Notes: a model not told the origin generated them from the letters alone. Shown: positions 22,589 to 30,720, counted from the first letter of the stretch. The stretch is 34,824 nucleotides of DNA from an uncultured Clostridia bacterium (GCA_934663625.1 CAKUKP010000024.1:1-34824); one strand, 5' to 3'. Made by a program: numbers and translations.

Positions 22589-24934
22589 TCATACGTTCAT
22601 CTTCATCGCCTGAATCAGCCGCCAGACCGCGCTTTCGTTCGGATCGGTCTTTTTCGCGGGCGGCACGCGCAGCGTAAACGGCGAATCCGTGATCTGCACA
22701 AGATCCATATCCAGCAGTGCCAGCAGCGCGGCGCGGCAGCAGAAGGGACTTAAATCCGTTTCCTCCGCGATGCGCACATCCAGCGCCCAGCTATCCTTGA
22801 TGTACATCGGCCTGCGCGCCAGATGCCGCGCCGCCTTGTATACCTCGCGCATCTGATCCACGTCCGGAAGGCACGCAAACACGCGATCCGGAACGTTCAG
22901 CCGCAGCACCTGCACGCGCGGAAGATCAAAAAATCCATCCGCCTCCGGCACGCCCGCCAGCACCAGCGTGCGCAGCGCGGGCGGAAACGCCAGTTGATCC
23001 GGACAGACGCAGGCGCAGTTGAACAGCCTTTTGTCCGCGCACATCGTGCCGATGTACAGATCGGGCGCGGGCGCAACGCCCGCCAGCACTTCCTGCGCGG
23101 TATCCAGATCGGCGCACAGGATCAGCATCCCACGCGGATTGCCCGCCGCCAGCCGGCGCAGCTGATCCATTTCGATCACAGGCGCACAGCCGCGGTTTAT
23201 CTTTTTATTATACGACAGCTGCGTTAAGAATCTACGCTGAATCTCGTCTTCCTGCGCCCTTGCAGCGTCGATTTGTGCCGAAAGTTTCGAATTTTTGATC
23301 GAGCACAGCATCAGCTGCACGCTGGATGTACCGTTCCACACGTTCAGACTCGGCGTATAGAGCAGATCCACATCCTCTTTCAGTTCCGCCGCCATCGATC
23401 CCGCGCCGAAATATACGCCCGCGCGGCGCGTTCCGCCGCCGGATACGGTCAATCTCAGGTGCGCGCCCTGCGCGCCGATGGGGCGCGCTTCGATCAGCCT
23501 GCCCAGCGATCGGAACACCGGTTCGGGGTTATCGCAGCCCGTCGGCTCCAGCGCAGCCAGCGCGCGCACGGTGCTCTCGGTCAGCTCGCCTAGATCCGCT
23601 TCCAGATCGTATTCCTTCGTGGGGATGTACGCATCCTCGGCGATGTTTTCAAACAGATAATCGTCCAGCCGCTTTTGCAGTTCCGGCAGCTTTTCCTTTT
23701 CGATCGTAAGCCCCGCCGCCTGCGCATGGCCGCCGAATTTTACCATCAGATCGGCGGCGGAGGAAAGCGCGCGGAAGATATCCACATCCGGAATGCTTCG
23801 GCAGGAGCCGGTCAGCATCCCATCGCTCTCCGCCATGGCGATCACGGGATAATACAGCGCCTCGCGCAGATGCGAAGCCGCCAGCCCGATTACGCCGCTG
23901 TTCCAGCCCTCGCCGTGCACGATGACGATGCGGTGCGCGGAAAAATCAAAATCCGCAAGCTGCACCATCGCCGATTCGCGGATTTCGCGCTCCACGCGCT
24001 GGCGGCGCTGATTTTCCTGTTCCAGCAGATCCGCCATCGCGATGGCTTCAAAGGGATCGGCGCACATCAGCAGATCATAGGATCGCTTTGCATCGCCCAA
24101 TCGCCCGCCCGCGTTCAGCCGCGGCGCGATTCGAAACGCTATGCCCTGCGATGTAACGCTTCCCGCCTCCAGCCGCGCGCGCTCCATCAGCGCCTGCAGA
24201 CCGGCGCGGGGGCGCGCGTTCAGGCGCTGCAAGCCCAGATGCACGATCGCACGGTTTTCGCCCGTGAGCGAAACCACATCCGCCACGGTGGCGATCGCCG
24301 CCAGATCGATCCACTGCATGGCTTCATCCCGCCCCACCAGCGCGCACGCGATCTTCCACGCCACGCCCGCGCCGCACAGATAGGGAAACGGATAATCGTT
24401 CAGCAGCGGGTTGACCGTGGGGCAATCCGGCAGACATTCGCCCACGCGATGATGATCGGTTACGATGCAGGCAAGCTTCAGCGATTTGGCAAGCTCGATC
24501 AGATCATGCGAAGCGATGCCACAGTCCACCGTAATCAGCAGATCATACGTGCGCGCGATTTCGCGCACGGCGTCTTCGTTTAAGCCGTAGCCCTCGTTAT
24601 GGCGCGATGGCAGATACACCTGCGCATCGCCGCCCATCGATCGAAGGCAGGATACCATGACGGCGGAGGCGCACACGCCGTCCACATCGTAATCGCCGTA
24701 CACGCAGATTTTCTGCCCGCGATCCACCGCATTGCGCAGCGCCGACAGGGTATCTTCCATGCCGGACAGAAGCATCGGATCGTGCAGCTGATCGATCGAA
24801 GGGTGCAGAAATTCCTCCGCCTGACGCGGATTTTTCACGCCGCGCTGCAAAAGCAGCCGGTGCAACAGCGGCGGCATGGCGTCCGGACAGGGAAAGCCTT
24901 CGCCCTCGGCGGCTCTGGGAACATATCGAATCAT
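22589..24934 (-). CDS. recJ: Single-stranded-DNA-specific exonuclease RecJ
   Basis: A 781-residue 5'-3' exonuclease for DNA repair and recombination. The DHH phosphoesterase core is intact: VYGDYDVDGVCASAVM (motif with the metal aspartates), LITVDCGIAS, TDHHRVGECLPDC (DHH motif) and the later GEGWNSGVIGLAASHL. The DHHA1 domain has GGHAQAAGLTI. An OB-like domain and a ~200-residue C-terminal extension follow, as usual for the long Firmicutes form (~780 residues), longer than E. coli RecJ. The ribosome site is ACGAGGA. It is the first gene of the minus-strand operon, downstream of a hairpin-rich element that may be its leader. Confidence 0.96.
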   Translation of the reverse strand: MIRYVPRAAEGEGFPCPDAMPPLLHRLLLQRGVKNPRQAEEFLHPSIDQLHDPMLLSGMEDTLSALRNAVDRGQKICVYGDYDVDGVCASAVMVSCLRSMGGDAQVYLPSRHNEGYGLNEDAVREIARTYDLLITVDCGIASHDLIELAKSLKLACIVTDHHRVGECLPDCPTVNPLLNDYPFPYLCGAGVAWKIACALVGRDEAMQWIDLAAIATVADVVSLTGENRAIVHLGLQRLNARPRAGLQALMERARLEAGSVTSQGIAFRIAPRLNAGGRLGDAKRSYDLLMCADPFEAIAMADLLEQENQRRQRVEREIRESAMVQLADFDFSAHRIVIVHGEGWNSGVIGLAASHLREALYYPVIAMAESDGMLTGSCRSIPDVDIFRALSSAADLMVKFGGHAQAAGLTIEKEKLPELQKRLDDYLFENIAEDAYIPTKEYDLEADLGELTESTVRALAALEPTGCDNPEPVFRSLGRLIEARPIGAQGAHLRLTVSGGGTRRAGVYFGAGSMAAELKEDVDLLYTPSLNVWNGTSSVQLMLCSIKNSKLSAQIDAARAQEDEIQRRFLTQLSYNKKINRGCAPVIEMDQLRRLAAGNPRGMLILCADLDTAQEVLAGVAPAPDLYIGTMCADKRLFNCACVCPDQLAFPPALRTLVLAGVPEADGFFDLPRVQVLRLNVPDRVFACLPDVDQMREVYKAARHLARRPMYIKDSWALDVRIAEETDLSPFCCRAALLALLDMDLVQITDSPFTLRVPPAKKTDPNESAVWRLIQAMKMNV

Positions 24935-25076
24935 ACTGCAATCCTCGTAAAATGTAATATATCAATCACCACACACAGAATACCCATTCATACCAAGCTC
25001 AAGTAAAACAGTGAAATAAGGCGAGCAGATTTTTTGTCAGATGCAACCGCATGAATTGCAGGAATAGCATATAGCA

Positions 25077-25228
25077 GTCGCACTTTGCTTCACGAAGTGC
25101 GACCAGCCCGGACGCATTCTGCGAATGCCTGTCCGGCGCTGCCGAAACTCGGCATAGCCGAGTCTTCGGTGCGTTAGCGCTATTTCAAGATTCATTCGGG
25201 CAGCAGCTGGCGGAAAAGATGCCGCCAG
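25077..25228. repeat. Cluster of four hairpins in the secF-recJ gap, possible repeat element or structured leader
   Basis: Four inverted repeats follow one another. GTCGCACTT (25077-25085) pairs with 25095-25103. CCGGAC plus GCATT (25108-25118) pairs with 25124-25136. CCGAA plus ACTCGGC (25142-25153) pairs with 25157-25169 with one bulge. CTGGCGG (25207-25213) pairs with 25222-25228. An 82-codon open frame on the minus strand crosses them, but it has no convincing ribosome site and protein-like features are lacking. It could be a dispersed palindromic repeat, a small RNA or the 5' leader of recJ. The remaining gap (24935-25076) shows nothing else. Confidence 0.55.
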
Positions 25229-25271
25229 ATGAAACTGTTTTGCGCAGAAGTTGGTATGCCAAGAATACAAA

Positions 25272-25301
25272 TCAGGAATCGGCAAAAGTGTCGATTCCTG
25301 A
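25272..25301 (-). terminator. Terminator after secF
   Basis: A perfect 10-bp stem (TCAGGAATCG at 25272-25281 with 25292-25301) has a 10-nt loop and sits 16 nt after the secF stop. On the minus strand it is followed by TTTGTATTCTT, a modest T-rich tail. Confidence 0.65.
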
Positions 25302-25316
25302 CTGCGAACGATGAAA

Positions 25317-26882
25317 TTATGCCTTCTTACCGCTCTTCTGCGCCTTCTTCGCCATGCGCTTATCCATCCACATCGCCCAGACCTGGCCGGACAGCAATAC
25401 GGAGGAATAGGTGCCCGCGATCATGCCGACGACCAGCGGGAATGCGAATTCGCGGATGGATTCCACGCCGAAGATGTACAGCGTGACCAGCGTGATCATG
25501 GTGGTCAGCGTGGTATTGATCGTGCGGCTCAGCGTACTGGATACGGATTCTTCAACGATCTGCACGCGCGGCAGCTGGCTGAGTCCCGGTTTCTTCGAGG
25601 ATTCGCGGATGCGGTCGAAGATGATGATCGTATTGTTGATCGAATAGCCGACGATCGTCAGAATTGCGGCGATGAAGCTGCTGTTCACCTGATATGCCCA
25701 GCGGAAGAACACCATGAAGGAACACATGATCAGCACATCGTGCGCGAGGCCGAACAGCGCGGCAAGGCCGGAGAACACATCGAAGCGAATCGCGATGTAG
25801 ATCAGCATGCATACAAACGCGATCAGCAGCGCCTTCACGGCATTCGACAGCAGATCGCGGCCCGCGACTGCGGATACGTGATCGATGGTGATGAACGTGA
25901 AGTGCGGATATTTGGCGGTCATTTCGGTTTCCAGCAGCGTGCGGATGCGGGTCGCCTGATCATCGATGTGCACCAGCAGGCGCAGATCGGTGCCGGTTTC
26001 CTCAACTTCCGCAGGCGTTTCCTCGGCGGGCGCTTCCTCGGCAGACGCTTCCTCAGCGGCCGTGTCCTCGGCTGCATCGGTGGATTCCGCCGCCGCCGCG
26101 GCTTCCGCTTCCGCATCGTAGGCGTGCGCGGAGGTCAGATTTACATTGTAATCCGCGAGCGCCGCATTGACCGCCGCCAGCACGGCTTCACGGTCGAATT
26201 CTTCGCCCACGTGGAATTCCGCCATGTAGCCGCCCGCGTATTCGCTGTCAACGCCCTTATTGACAATGATGGAATTGGTGACCGGCACATAATCGATCTT
26301 TTCCGCGTTCGGCAGGACGGATTTCACCGCTTCGGTGATCGCATCCTCCATGCCCTCGGTTTCATCTACCAGCTTCAGGCGAATCTGCAGATCGGTCATG
26401 CCGTCCTTTTCGATGCCGCTCTTATCCAGATTCAGAAGCGACGCCTTGGGCGCTTCCTCTGCCGGAGCTTCTTCGACAGGAGCTTCTTCAGTCGGAGCTT
26501 CCGTTTCCTCGGCGGGCGCCGCTTCCGCAGAAGTATCCTCCGCGGCGGTTTCTTCTGCAGGGGGTTCCTCCGCGGCCACTTCCGCTTCGGCGGCCGCGGC
26601 GGCTTCCTCCGCCGCGGCGATTTCCGCCTGACGGGCGATGCTCGCCTCGGAAGGCGCGGCCTTGGTCAGCTGACTGCCGGTGTAGCCCGCGCTGTTCAGG
26701 ATGGTTTCCACATCCGAAAGATCATAATCCTCGCCAACGGAGTAATTCAAAAGCGAACCGCCGGTGAAATCGATGCCCAGATTTAAGCCAACGCCCGCGA
26801 TCTGCATAATCAGCGCAATTACGATGATCGCACCGGAAATGCAAAGGAAGAGGCGCGTTTTGCCGGTAAAGGTATTCTTCAT
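25317..26882 (-). CDS. secF: Protein translocase subunit SecF with two acidic Glu/Ala-rich insertions
   Basis: A 521-residue SecF, against ~300 usually. SecF with SecD uses the proton motive force to help late steps of protein export. The first membrane helix (residues ~11-30) is followed by GVGLNLGIDFTGGSLLNYSV, the SecD/F signature. Five further helices lie at ~345-500 with VGYSINNTIIIFDRIRE and LSRTINTTLTT. The extra length lies in the extracytoplasmic loop. Residues ~84-147 and ~256-297 are Glu, Ala, Pro and Thr rich (EEAPVEEAPAEEAPKASLL) with no folded-domain signs, around a more ordered segment (~150-255). The core is intact, so the protein should function. It starts 15 nt after secD. 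Confidence 0.95.
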   Translation of the reverse strand: MKNTFTGKTRLFLCISGAIIVIALIMQIAGVGLNLGIDFTGGSLLNYSVGEDYDLSDVETILNSAGYTGSQLTKAAPSEASIARQAEIAAAEEAAAAAEAEVAAEEPPAEETAAEDTSAEAAPAEETEAPTEEAPVEEAPAEEAPKASLLNLDKSGIEKDGMTDLQIRLKLVDETEGMEDAITEAVKSVLPNAEKIDYVPVTNSIIVNKGVDSEYAGGYMAEFHVGEEFDREAVLAAVNAALADYNVNLTSAHAYDAEAEAAAAAESTDAAEDTAAEEASAEEAPAEETPAEVEETGTDLRLLVHIDDQATRIRTLLETEMTAKYPHFTFITIDHVSAVAGRDLLSNAVKALLIAFVCMLIYIAIRFDVFSGLAALFGLAHDVLIMCSFMVFFRWAYQVNSSFIAAILTIVGYSINNTIIIFDRIRESSKKPGLSQLPRVQIVEESVSSTLSRTINTTLTTMITLVTLYIFGVESIREFAFPLVVGMIAGTYSSVLLSGQVWAMWMDKRMAKKAQKSGKKA

Positions 26883-26897
26883 ATCAGCACACCTCCA

Positions 26898-28160
26898 TTA
26901 GCGCGTATAGGCGCTCAGCTTGCGGATGTCGAGTTTGCAGATCAGCTTCAGCAGCCAGCGGGTCACCACAACGGCAGTGAACAGCGAAGCCAGAACGGAG
27001 ATCAGCAGCGTGGTGGCAAAGCCTTTGATGGTGCCGGTGCCGAAGATCATCAGCACGACGGCGGCGATCAGGGTGGTGATATTGGAATCCGCAACGGCGC
27101 GGCCGGCGTTCTTGAAGCCGAAGCGCACGGCGTTTTCGGGGGTGCGGCCGGACTTTAGCTCCTCGCGGAAGCGTTCGAAGATAACCACGTTCGCATCCAC
27201 CGCCATGCCGATGCCCAGCAGGATACCGGCGATACCCTGCAGCGTGAGCTGCACGCCGATGATCGCCATCACATAGAACACGATCAGCACGTAGATCAAA
27301 AGCGCCATATCCGCCGCCACGCCGGGCAGGCGATACATGACCAGCATGAAGATCAGAATCAGCGCAAGGCCGATCACGCCCGCCAGCATCGCGCCGTCCA
27401 CGGCTTCGATGCCCAGCGTCGCGGAAATCGCGCGGGTTTCCACTTCTTCAATATCCAGCGGGAGCGCGCCGGACTGAATCAGCATGGCGAGATTCGCCGC
27501 CCACTTATAGGATTCTTCGCTGCTTTCGCTGCTGCTGTCGCTGCCGCTGGAAATCACGCCGGAGCCGCCGGTGATCGGTTCGTTCACGGTCGGCGAGGAC
27601 ACCAGTTCATCATCCAGATAGATGCTGATGGACTTGCCCACATTCTGGCGCGTGGCTTCCGCGAAGGCTTCCTTGCCCTCGGCGCTCAGCACGAAGGACA
27701 CGCCGTAGCGCGTCTGCGCTTCATTGGCGTAGGTTACGCCGCAGCTGGTGATATCCTTGCCCTCGATCACAACGTTGCCTTCGGGATCGCGGAATTCCAG
27801 ATGCGCAGGCGTGCCGATGATGGACGCAACCTCTTCGGGATCATCCACATCGGGAATTTCCACCAGAATGCGATCCGAGCCCTGTACCGCCACGTTTGCC
27901 TCGGTAAAGCCCGCGTTGGTCAGACGGGTGCGCAGCGCCGCCACGGTGCCGTCCAGCAGGCTATCGTAATTATCAACGGTAGTATCGGTCACGCGATACT
28001 CGGTAGAAACGCCGCCGCGCAGATCCAGACCCAGTGAAATGGCTCCGGACACGGGCTTTAAGATGTACTTGCCAATCTGCAAGCCGTTCACCGCCAGAAA
28101 TCCCACCGCCACGATCAGCAGCAGCACGATTCCAAGCTTGATCATGCTTTTGACCTTCAT
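26898..28160 (-). CDS. secD: Protein translocase subunit SecD
   Basis: A 420-residue SecD, partner of SecF in the accessory translocase complex. Visible are an N-terminal helix (IKLGIVLLLIVAVGFLAVNG), the conserved LGLDLRGGVSTEYRV, and the P1 domain with VQGSDRILVEIPDVDDPEEV and TPAHLEFRDPEG. The C-terminal membrane part contains LGIGMAVDANVVIFERFREEL and AVADSNITTLIAAVVLMIFG. A short Ser-rich stretch (SSGSDSSSESSEES, residues ~205-220) in the extracytoplasmic domain is a likely flexible insert. GGGGAGGA precedes the start, and a near-consensus promoter lies 65 nt upstream. Confidence 0.96.
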   Translation of the reverse strand: MKVKSMIKLGIVLLLIVAVGFLAVNGLQIGKYILKPVSGAISLGLDLRGGVSTEYRVTDTTVDNYDSLLDGTVAALRTRLTNAGFTEANVAVQGSDRILVEIPDVDDPEEVASIIGTPAHLEFRDPEGNVVIEGKDITSCGVTYANEAQTRYGVSFVLSAEGKEAFAEATRQNVGKSISIYLDDELVSSPTVNEPITGGSGVISSGSDSSSESSEESYKWAANLAMLIQSGALPLDIEEVETRAISATLGIEAVDGAMLAGVIGLALILIFMLVMYRLPGVAADMALLIYVLIVFYVMAIIGVQLTLQGIAGILLGIGMAVDANVVIFERFREELKSGRTPENAVRFGFKNAGRAVADSNITTLIAAVVLMIFGTGTIKGFATTLLISVLASLFTAVVVTRWLLKLICKLDIRKLSAYTR

Positions 28161-28225
28161 TCGGTATCCTCCCCGCCATTGACTACAAAGCTATAGTCAT
28201 ATTAGCATATATCATACAAGTTATC

Positions 28226-28254
28226 ATTATACTTTTTTTCATCGAAATCGTCAA
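28226..28254 (-). promoter_or_regulatory. Promoter of secDF
   Basis: On the minus strand, -35 TTGACG (28249-28254) and -10 TATAAT (28226-28231) are separated by exactly 17 bp: five of six and six of six consensus bases. Confidence 0.85.
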
Positions 28255-28305
28255 GCAATTCCGGATGCATAAATTTGACAAAGCATGGAAATTGCACTCA
28301 AAATG

Positions 28306-28314
28306 TGGTATATT
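28306..28314 (+). promoter_or_regulatory. Possible extended -10 for the C-GCAxxG-C-C gene
   Basis: TGGTATATT (28306-28314) fits the extended -10 form TGnTATAAT with one mismatch. A TTGACA lies at 28275-28280 but is 28 bp away, too far to be its -35. It lies 30 nt before the next start. Confidence 0.35.
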
Positions 28315-28346
28315 AAAATATAAGTACATACAGGAGGACATCGATC

Positions 28347-28796
28347 ATGGGTCAACATGCGGAAAAAGCGCGGGATTATTTCCTCGAAGGCTACAATTGC
28401 GCGCAGGCGGTGGCGTGCGCCTACGCGGATGAAATGGGCATGACGGAGGAACAGGCCGCCCTGCTGGCCTCCGGCTTCGGCGGCGGCATGGGCAGAATGC
28501 GCGAGGTATGCGGCGCGGTAAGCGGCGCTGTATTGGTGTACAGCCAGCTGCGCGGCTATACCGATCCGGAGGATCAGATCGCCAAGACCCACCACTACGC
28601 GCGCGTGCAGCAGCTCTGCCTGGCGTTTCAGGAAAAATGGGATTCGATCGTCTGCCGCAATCTGCTCGCCGGTCTGGACGCGGCGAAGGATACATCGCCC
28701 GTACCGGACGCGCGCACGCCGGAATACTACAAGACGCGCCCCTGCGTTCGATTCGTGGAAACCGCCGCACAGCTGCTGGAGGATATGCTGGTATGA
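28347..28796 (+). CDS. C-GCAxxG-C-C family redox-type protein
   Basis: A 149-residue protein of the family named for its conserved cysteines. Here they are YNCAQAVACAYADE near residue 18, then VCGAVSGAV (the C-GCAxxG block, with GAVSG) near residue 53, then QLC and VC near 90-104 and a late PC. The GFGGGMGRM segment ahead of the second Cys is typical. Members are small helical cytoplasmic proteins of anaerobes, thought to hold a redox or metal centre; no reaction is established. AGGAGGA precedes the ATG. Its last four bases overlap the NUDIX gene, so the pair is coupled. Confidence 0.85.
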   Translation: MGQHAEKARDYFLEGYNCAQAVACAYADEMGMTEEQAALLASGFGGGMGRMREVCGAVSGAVLVYSQLRGYTDPEDQIAKTHHYARVQQLCLAFQEKWDSIVCRNLLAGLDAAKDTSPVPDARTPEYYKTRPCVRFVETAAQLLEDMLV

Positions 28797-29350
28797 CGCT
28801 TCGGGAACAACTGCGCGCCTATCCGCCGTTTAACGAACAGGAAGCGCGCGATTGCGGCCGCATTCTGCAATACATGGATGCGTTCTGCGATATTTTCAGC
28901 CGCGATAACGCGCTGTGCCACATGACCGCGTCCGCGTGGGTGGTCAATCCCGCGCGCGACCGCGTGCTGATGGCGTATCACAACATTTATCAGAGCTGGG
29001 CGTGGCTCGGCGGGCACGCGGACGGCGAATGCGATCTGTTGGCCGTCGCCCTGCGCGAAGTGCGCGAGGAGAGCGGCGTGCAGAACGTGCGCCCCGTATC
29101 GGAGGATATTTATTCCGTGGAAATTCTGACCGTGGACGGACATGAAAAGCGCGGGCAATACGTATCTTCGCATCTGCATCTGAACATCACCTATTTAATA
29201 GAAGCGGATGATCGCGACCCCACGTTCATCAAACCCGATGAAAACAGCGGCGTGAAATGGCTTTCGCGCGCCGACGCGCTGCGTCTGCCCACCGAACCGT
29301 GGATGGTGCGCCGCGTATACGCAAAGCTGGATCAGAAGCTGGAACTTTGA
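28793..29350 (+). CDS. NUDIX hydrolase
   Basis: A 185-residue NUDIX-fold pyrophosphohydrolase. The NUDIX box is complete: GGHADGECDLLAVALREVRE followed by ESGV (GX5EX7REUXEEXGU). The start at 28793 overlaps the preceding stop (ATGA); the open frame extends further upstream, but only as antisense-like sequence inside the neighbouring gene. An N-terminal segment of ~45 residues precedes the fold (AWVVNPARDRVLMAYHNIYQ). Relatives hydrolyse nucleoside diphosphates linked to other groups; the substrate cannot be told. It ends ahead of a terminator with a duplicated arm. Confidence 0.92.
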   Translation: MTLREQLRAYPPFNEQEARDCGRILQYMDAFCDIFSRDNALCHMTASAWVVNPARDRVLMAYHNIYQSWAWLGGHADGECDLLAVALREVREESGVQNVRPVSEDIYSVEILTVDGHEKRGQYVSSHLHLNITYLIEADDRDPTFIKPDENSGVKWLSRADALRLPTEPWMVRRVYAKLDQKLEL

Positions 29351-29364
29351 TCATTCGATGCGAT

Positions 29365-29400
29365 TTAATGTGCCCGCTGCCGTTAATGTGCCCGCTGCCG
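29365..29400 (+). repeat. Tandem 18-bp direct repeat
   Basis: TTAATGTGCCCGCTGCCG occurs twice with no gap (29365-29382 and 29383-29400). The second copy, and possibly the first, forms the 5' arm of the adjoining terminator. Confidence 0.95.
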
Positions 29401-29420
29401 TGCAGCGGGTACATTCTTTT
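29385..29420 (+). terminator. Terminator with 14-bp stem after the NUDIX gene
   Basis: The arm at 29385-29398 pairs with 29402-29415 (one G-U pair) around a CGT loop and is followed by CTTTT. The upstream repeat copy offers an alternative 5' arm. Confidence 0.85.
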
Positions 29421-29505
29421 GAACCTTCTTCCAAGTTTTCGCATTTATATGAATAACAATTGCTTAAATTAGTCGGTTTTACAACCATAACCGCGCTTTT
29501 GTTTA

Positions 29506-29534
29506 TTGTTATTCGGGCGCCTTTTTTGTATAAT
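29506..29534 (+). promoter_or_regulatory. Promoter of the Fbp/Afu-type ABC cluster
   Basis: A -35 TTGTTA (29506-29511) and a perfect -10 TATAAT (29529-29534) are 17 bp apart, 70 nt before the binding-protein start. Confidence 0.7.
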
Positions 29535-29603
29535 CAGGACAACCCCGACGGTCAGCGTGCTTTTATAAGGCTGCCGCCGGAAAAAGAAAGGAAGGACGTA
29601 CCC

Positions 29604-30599
29604 ATGAAAAAGATCCTTGCAATGCTTCTGGTTCTCGTCATGGCGCTCGCGGCGGGCGCACTCGCGGAAGCGGAATTCAACTGGGAAGGCACTGGTTCCG
29701 TATCCCTGTATTCCGGCAATCCCGCAGACTTTACCGAGGACATCATCACCGCGTTTACCGAATTGACCGGCGTGAAGGTTGACGTCGTTTACGGCGGCGG
29801 CGGCGAACTGGTCGCCCGCATCGCGGCGGAAGCCGAAAATCCGATGGCGGACATCCTGATCGGCGTATCCGGCGATGTAACCGCGCGTCAGGCCGACAAA
29901 TTCGAAAGCTACAAGCTTCAGTCCGTAACCCCCGATCTGTTCGGTCTGGACGAACTGAAGGAAGAAAAGTTCTTCAACGGCACCGGCAAGGAAGCCATGG
30001 TCATCATGGTGAACACCGAACTGCTGGCGGAAGAAGATTATCCCACCCGCTATGCAGATCTGATCGATGAAAAGTACCGCGGCAAGATCGCATTCGTGGA
30101 TCCCTCCGCTTCCTCCTCCGGCTACATCCAGCTCAGCGGTCTGGTGCAGCTCTACGGCTGGGACTTCGTTGAAAAGTTCTATCAGAATCTGGACGGCAGA
30201 CTGCAAAGCTCCTCCGGCGCGGTTCCGAAGCTGTGCGCGGACGGCGAATATGCGATCGCGCTCACCTATGAAGCAGGCACCAAGGATTATGTGGCGGCCG
30301 GCGCGAACGTAAAGGTGATCTATCCCGAGGACGGCACGATGCCCATCGTAAGCCCGCCGGTACTGGTCAAGAACGGCCCGAATCCGGAAAACGCAAAGCT
30401 GTTCTATGAATTCATGTTCTCGAAGCCCTACAACGAAATTCTGACCAAGTACGGCTTCACCCCCACCCGCAACGACGCCGTACAGCCCGAGGGCATTCCG
30501 GCGCGCGACACCGTCAATTTCATGGATTATGATTACGCCGTATCCGGCGACAGCGAAACCATGCTGAACAACTGGAACGAAATCGTGATCAACAACTGA
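29604..30599 (+). CDS. ABC transporter substrate-binding protein (Fbp/Afu/PhnS type)
   Basis: A 331-residue secreted binding protein of the type 2 fold. The ATG at 29604 has GGAAGG upstream and begins a signal peptide (MKKILAMLLVLVMALAAGAL, cleavage after ALA); upstream in-frame codons are non-coding. The mature start VSLYSGNPADFTEDIITAFT, then VYGGGGELVARI and PMADILIG, mirror ferric- and phosphonate/sugar-phosphate-binding proteins. FVDPSASSSGYIQL is the hinge region. Ferric-binding proteins use an adjacent Tyr-Tyr pair; none occurs here, so iron is not well supported. A PHP phosphoesterase downstream makes an organophosphate or phosphonate ligand plausible. Family is firm, ligand unknown. 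Confidence 0.88.
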   Translation: MKKILAMLLVLVMALAAGALAEAEFNWEGTGSVSLYSGNPADFTEDIITAFTELTGVKVDVVYGGGGELVARIAAEAENPMADILIGVSGDVTARQADKFESYKLQSVTPDLFGLDELKEEKFFNGTGKEAMVIMVNTELLAEEDYPTRYADLIDEKYRGKIAFVDPSASSSGYIQLSGLVQLYGWDFVEKFYQNLDGRLQSSSGAVPKLCADGEYAIALTYEAGTKDYVAAGANVKVIYPEDGTMPIVSPPVLVKNGPNPENAKLFYEFMFSKPYNEILTKYGFTPTRNDAVQPEGIPARDTVNFMDYDYAVSGDSETMLNNWNEIVINN

Positions 30600-30622
30600 T
30601 AAATACAACCTGCCAGGATACA

Positions 30623-30657
30623 GGCCGCACCGATGATCTGAAAGAAGCGGTGCGGCC
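30623..30657 (+). terminator. Hairpin between binding protein and ATPase, possible attenuator
   Basis: GGCCGCACCG (30623-30632) pairs perfectly with 30648-30657, followed by GCTTTATTG. The T-run is short, which fits partial termination that would give more binding protein than membrane subunits. Confidence 0.6.
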
Positions 30658-30720
30658 GCTTTATTGAAGCATACACTCGAAAAAGAAATATAAAATTCGA
30701 AAAACCATTGGAGGACAGAA

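Noticed and set aside
20470..22677. Long plus-strand open frame of 735 codons opposite relA and part of recJ
   Set aside because: It is antisense to a complete, motif-rich RelA/SpoT and reflects codon bias (frequent GCG/CGC and TCG-type codons). Its translation has no recognisable domain.
25037..25285. 82-codon minus-strand frame in the secF-recJ gap
   Set aside because: It runs through several inverted repeats, has no convincing ribosome site and its residues look like translated palindromes. Treated as a structured or repeat element instead.
24935..25316. Search for a tRNA, tmRNA or known riboswitch in the gap
   Set aside because: No cloverleaf, no GTTCRANNC T-loop and no recognised riboswitch core; only simple hairpins.
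25311..26786. Plus-strand open frame of 491 codons opposite secF
   Set aside because: Arg- and Gly-rich translation arises from the complement of the Glu/Ala repeats; secF itself is conserved and in operon with secD.
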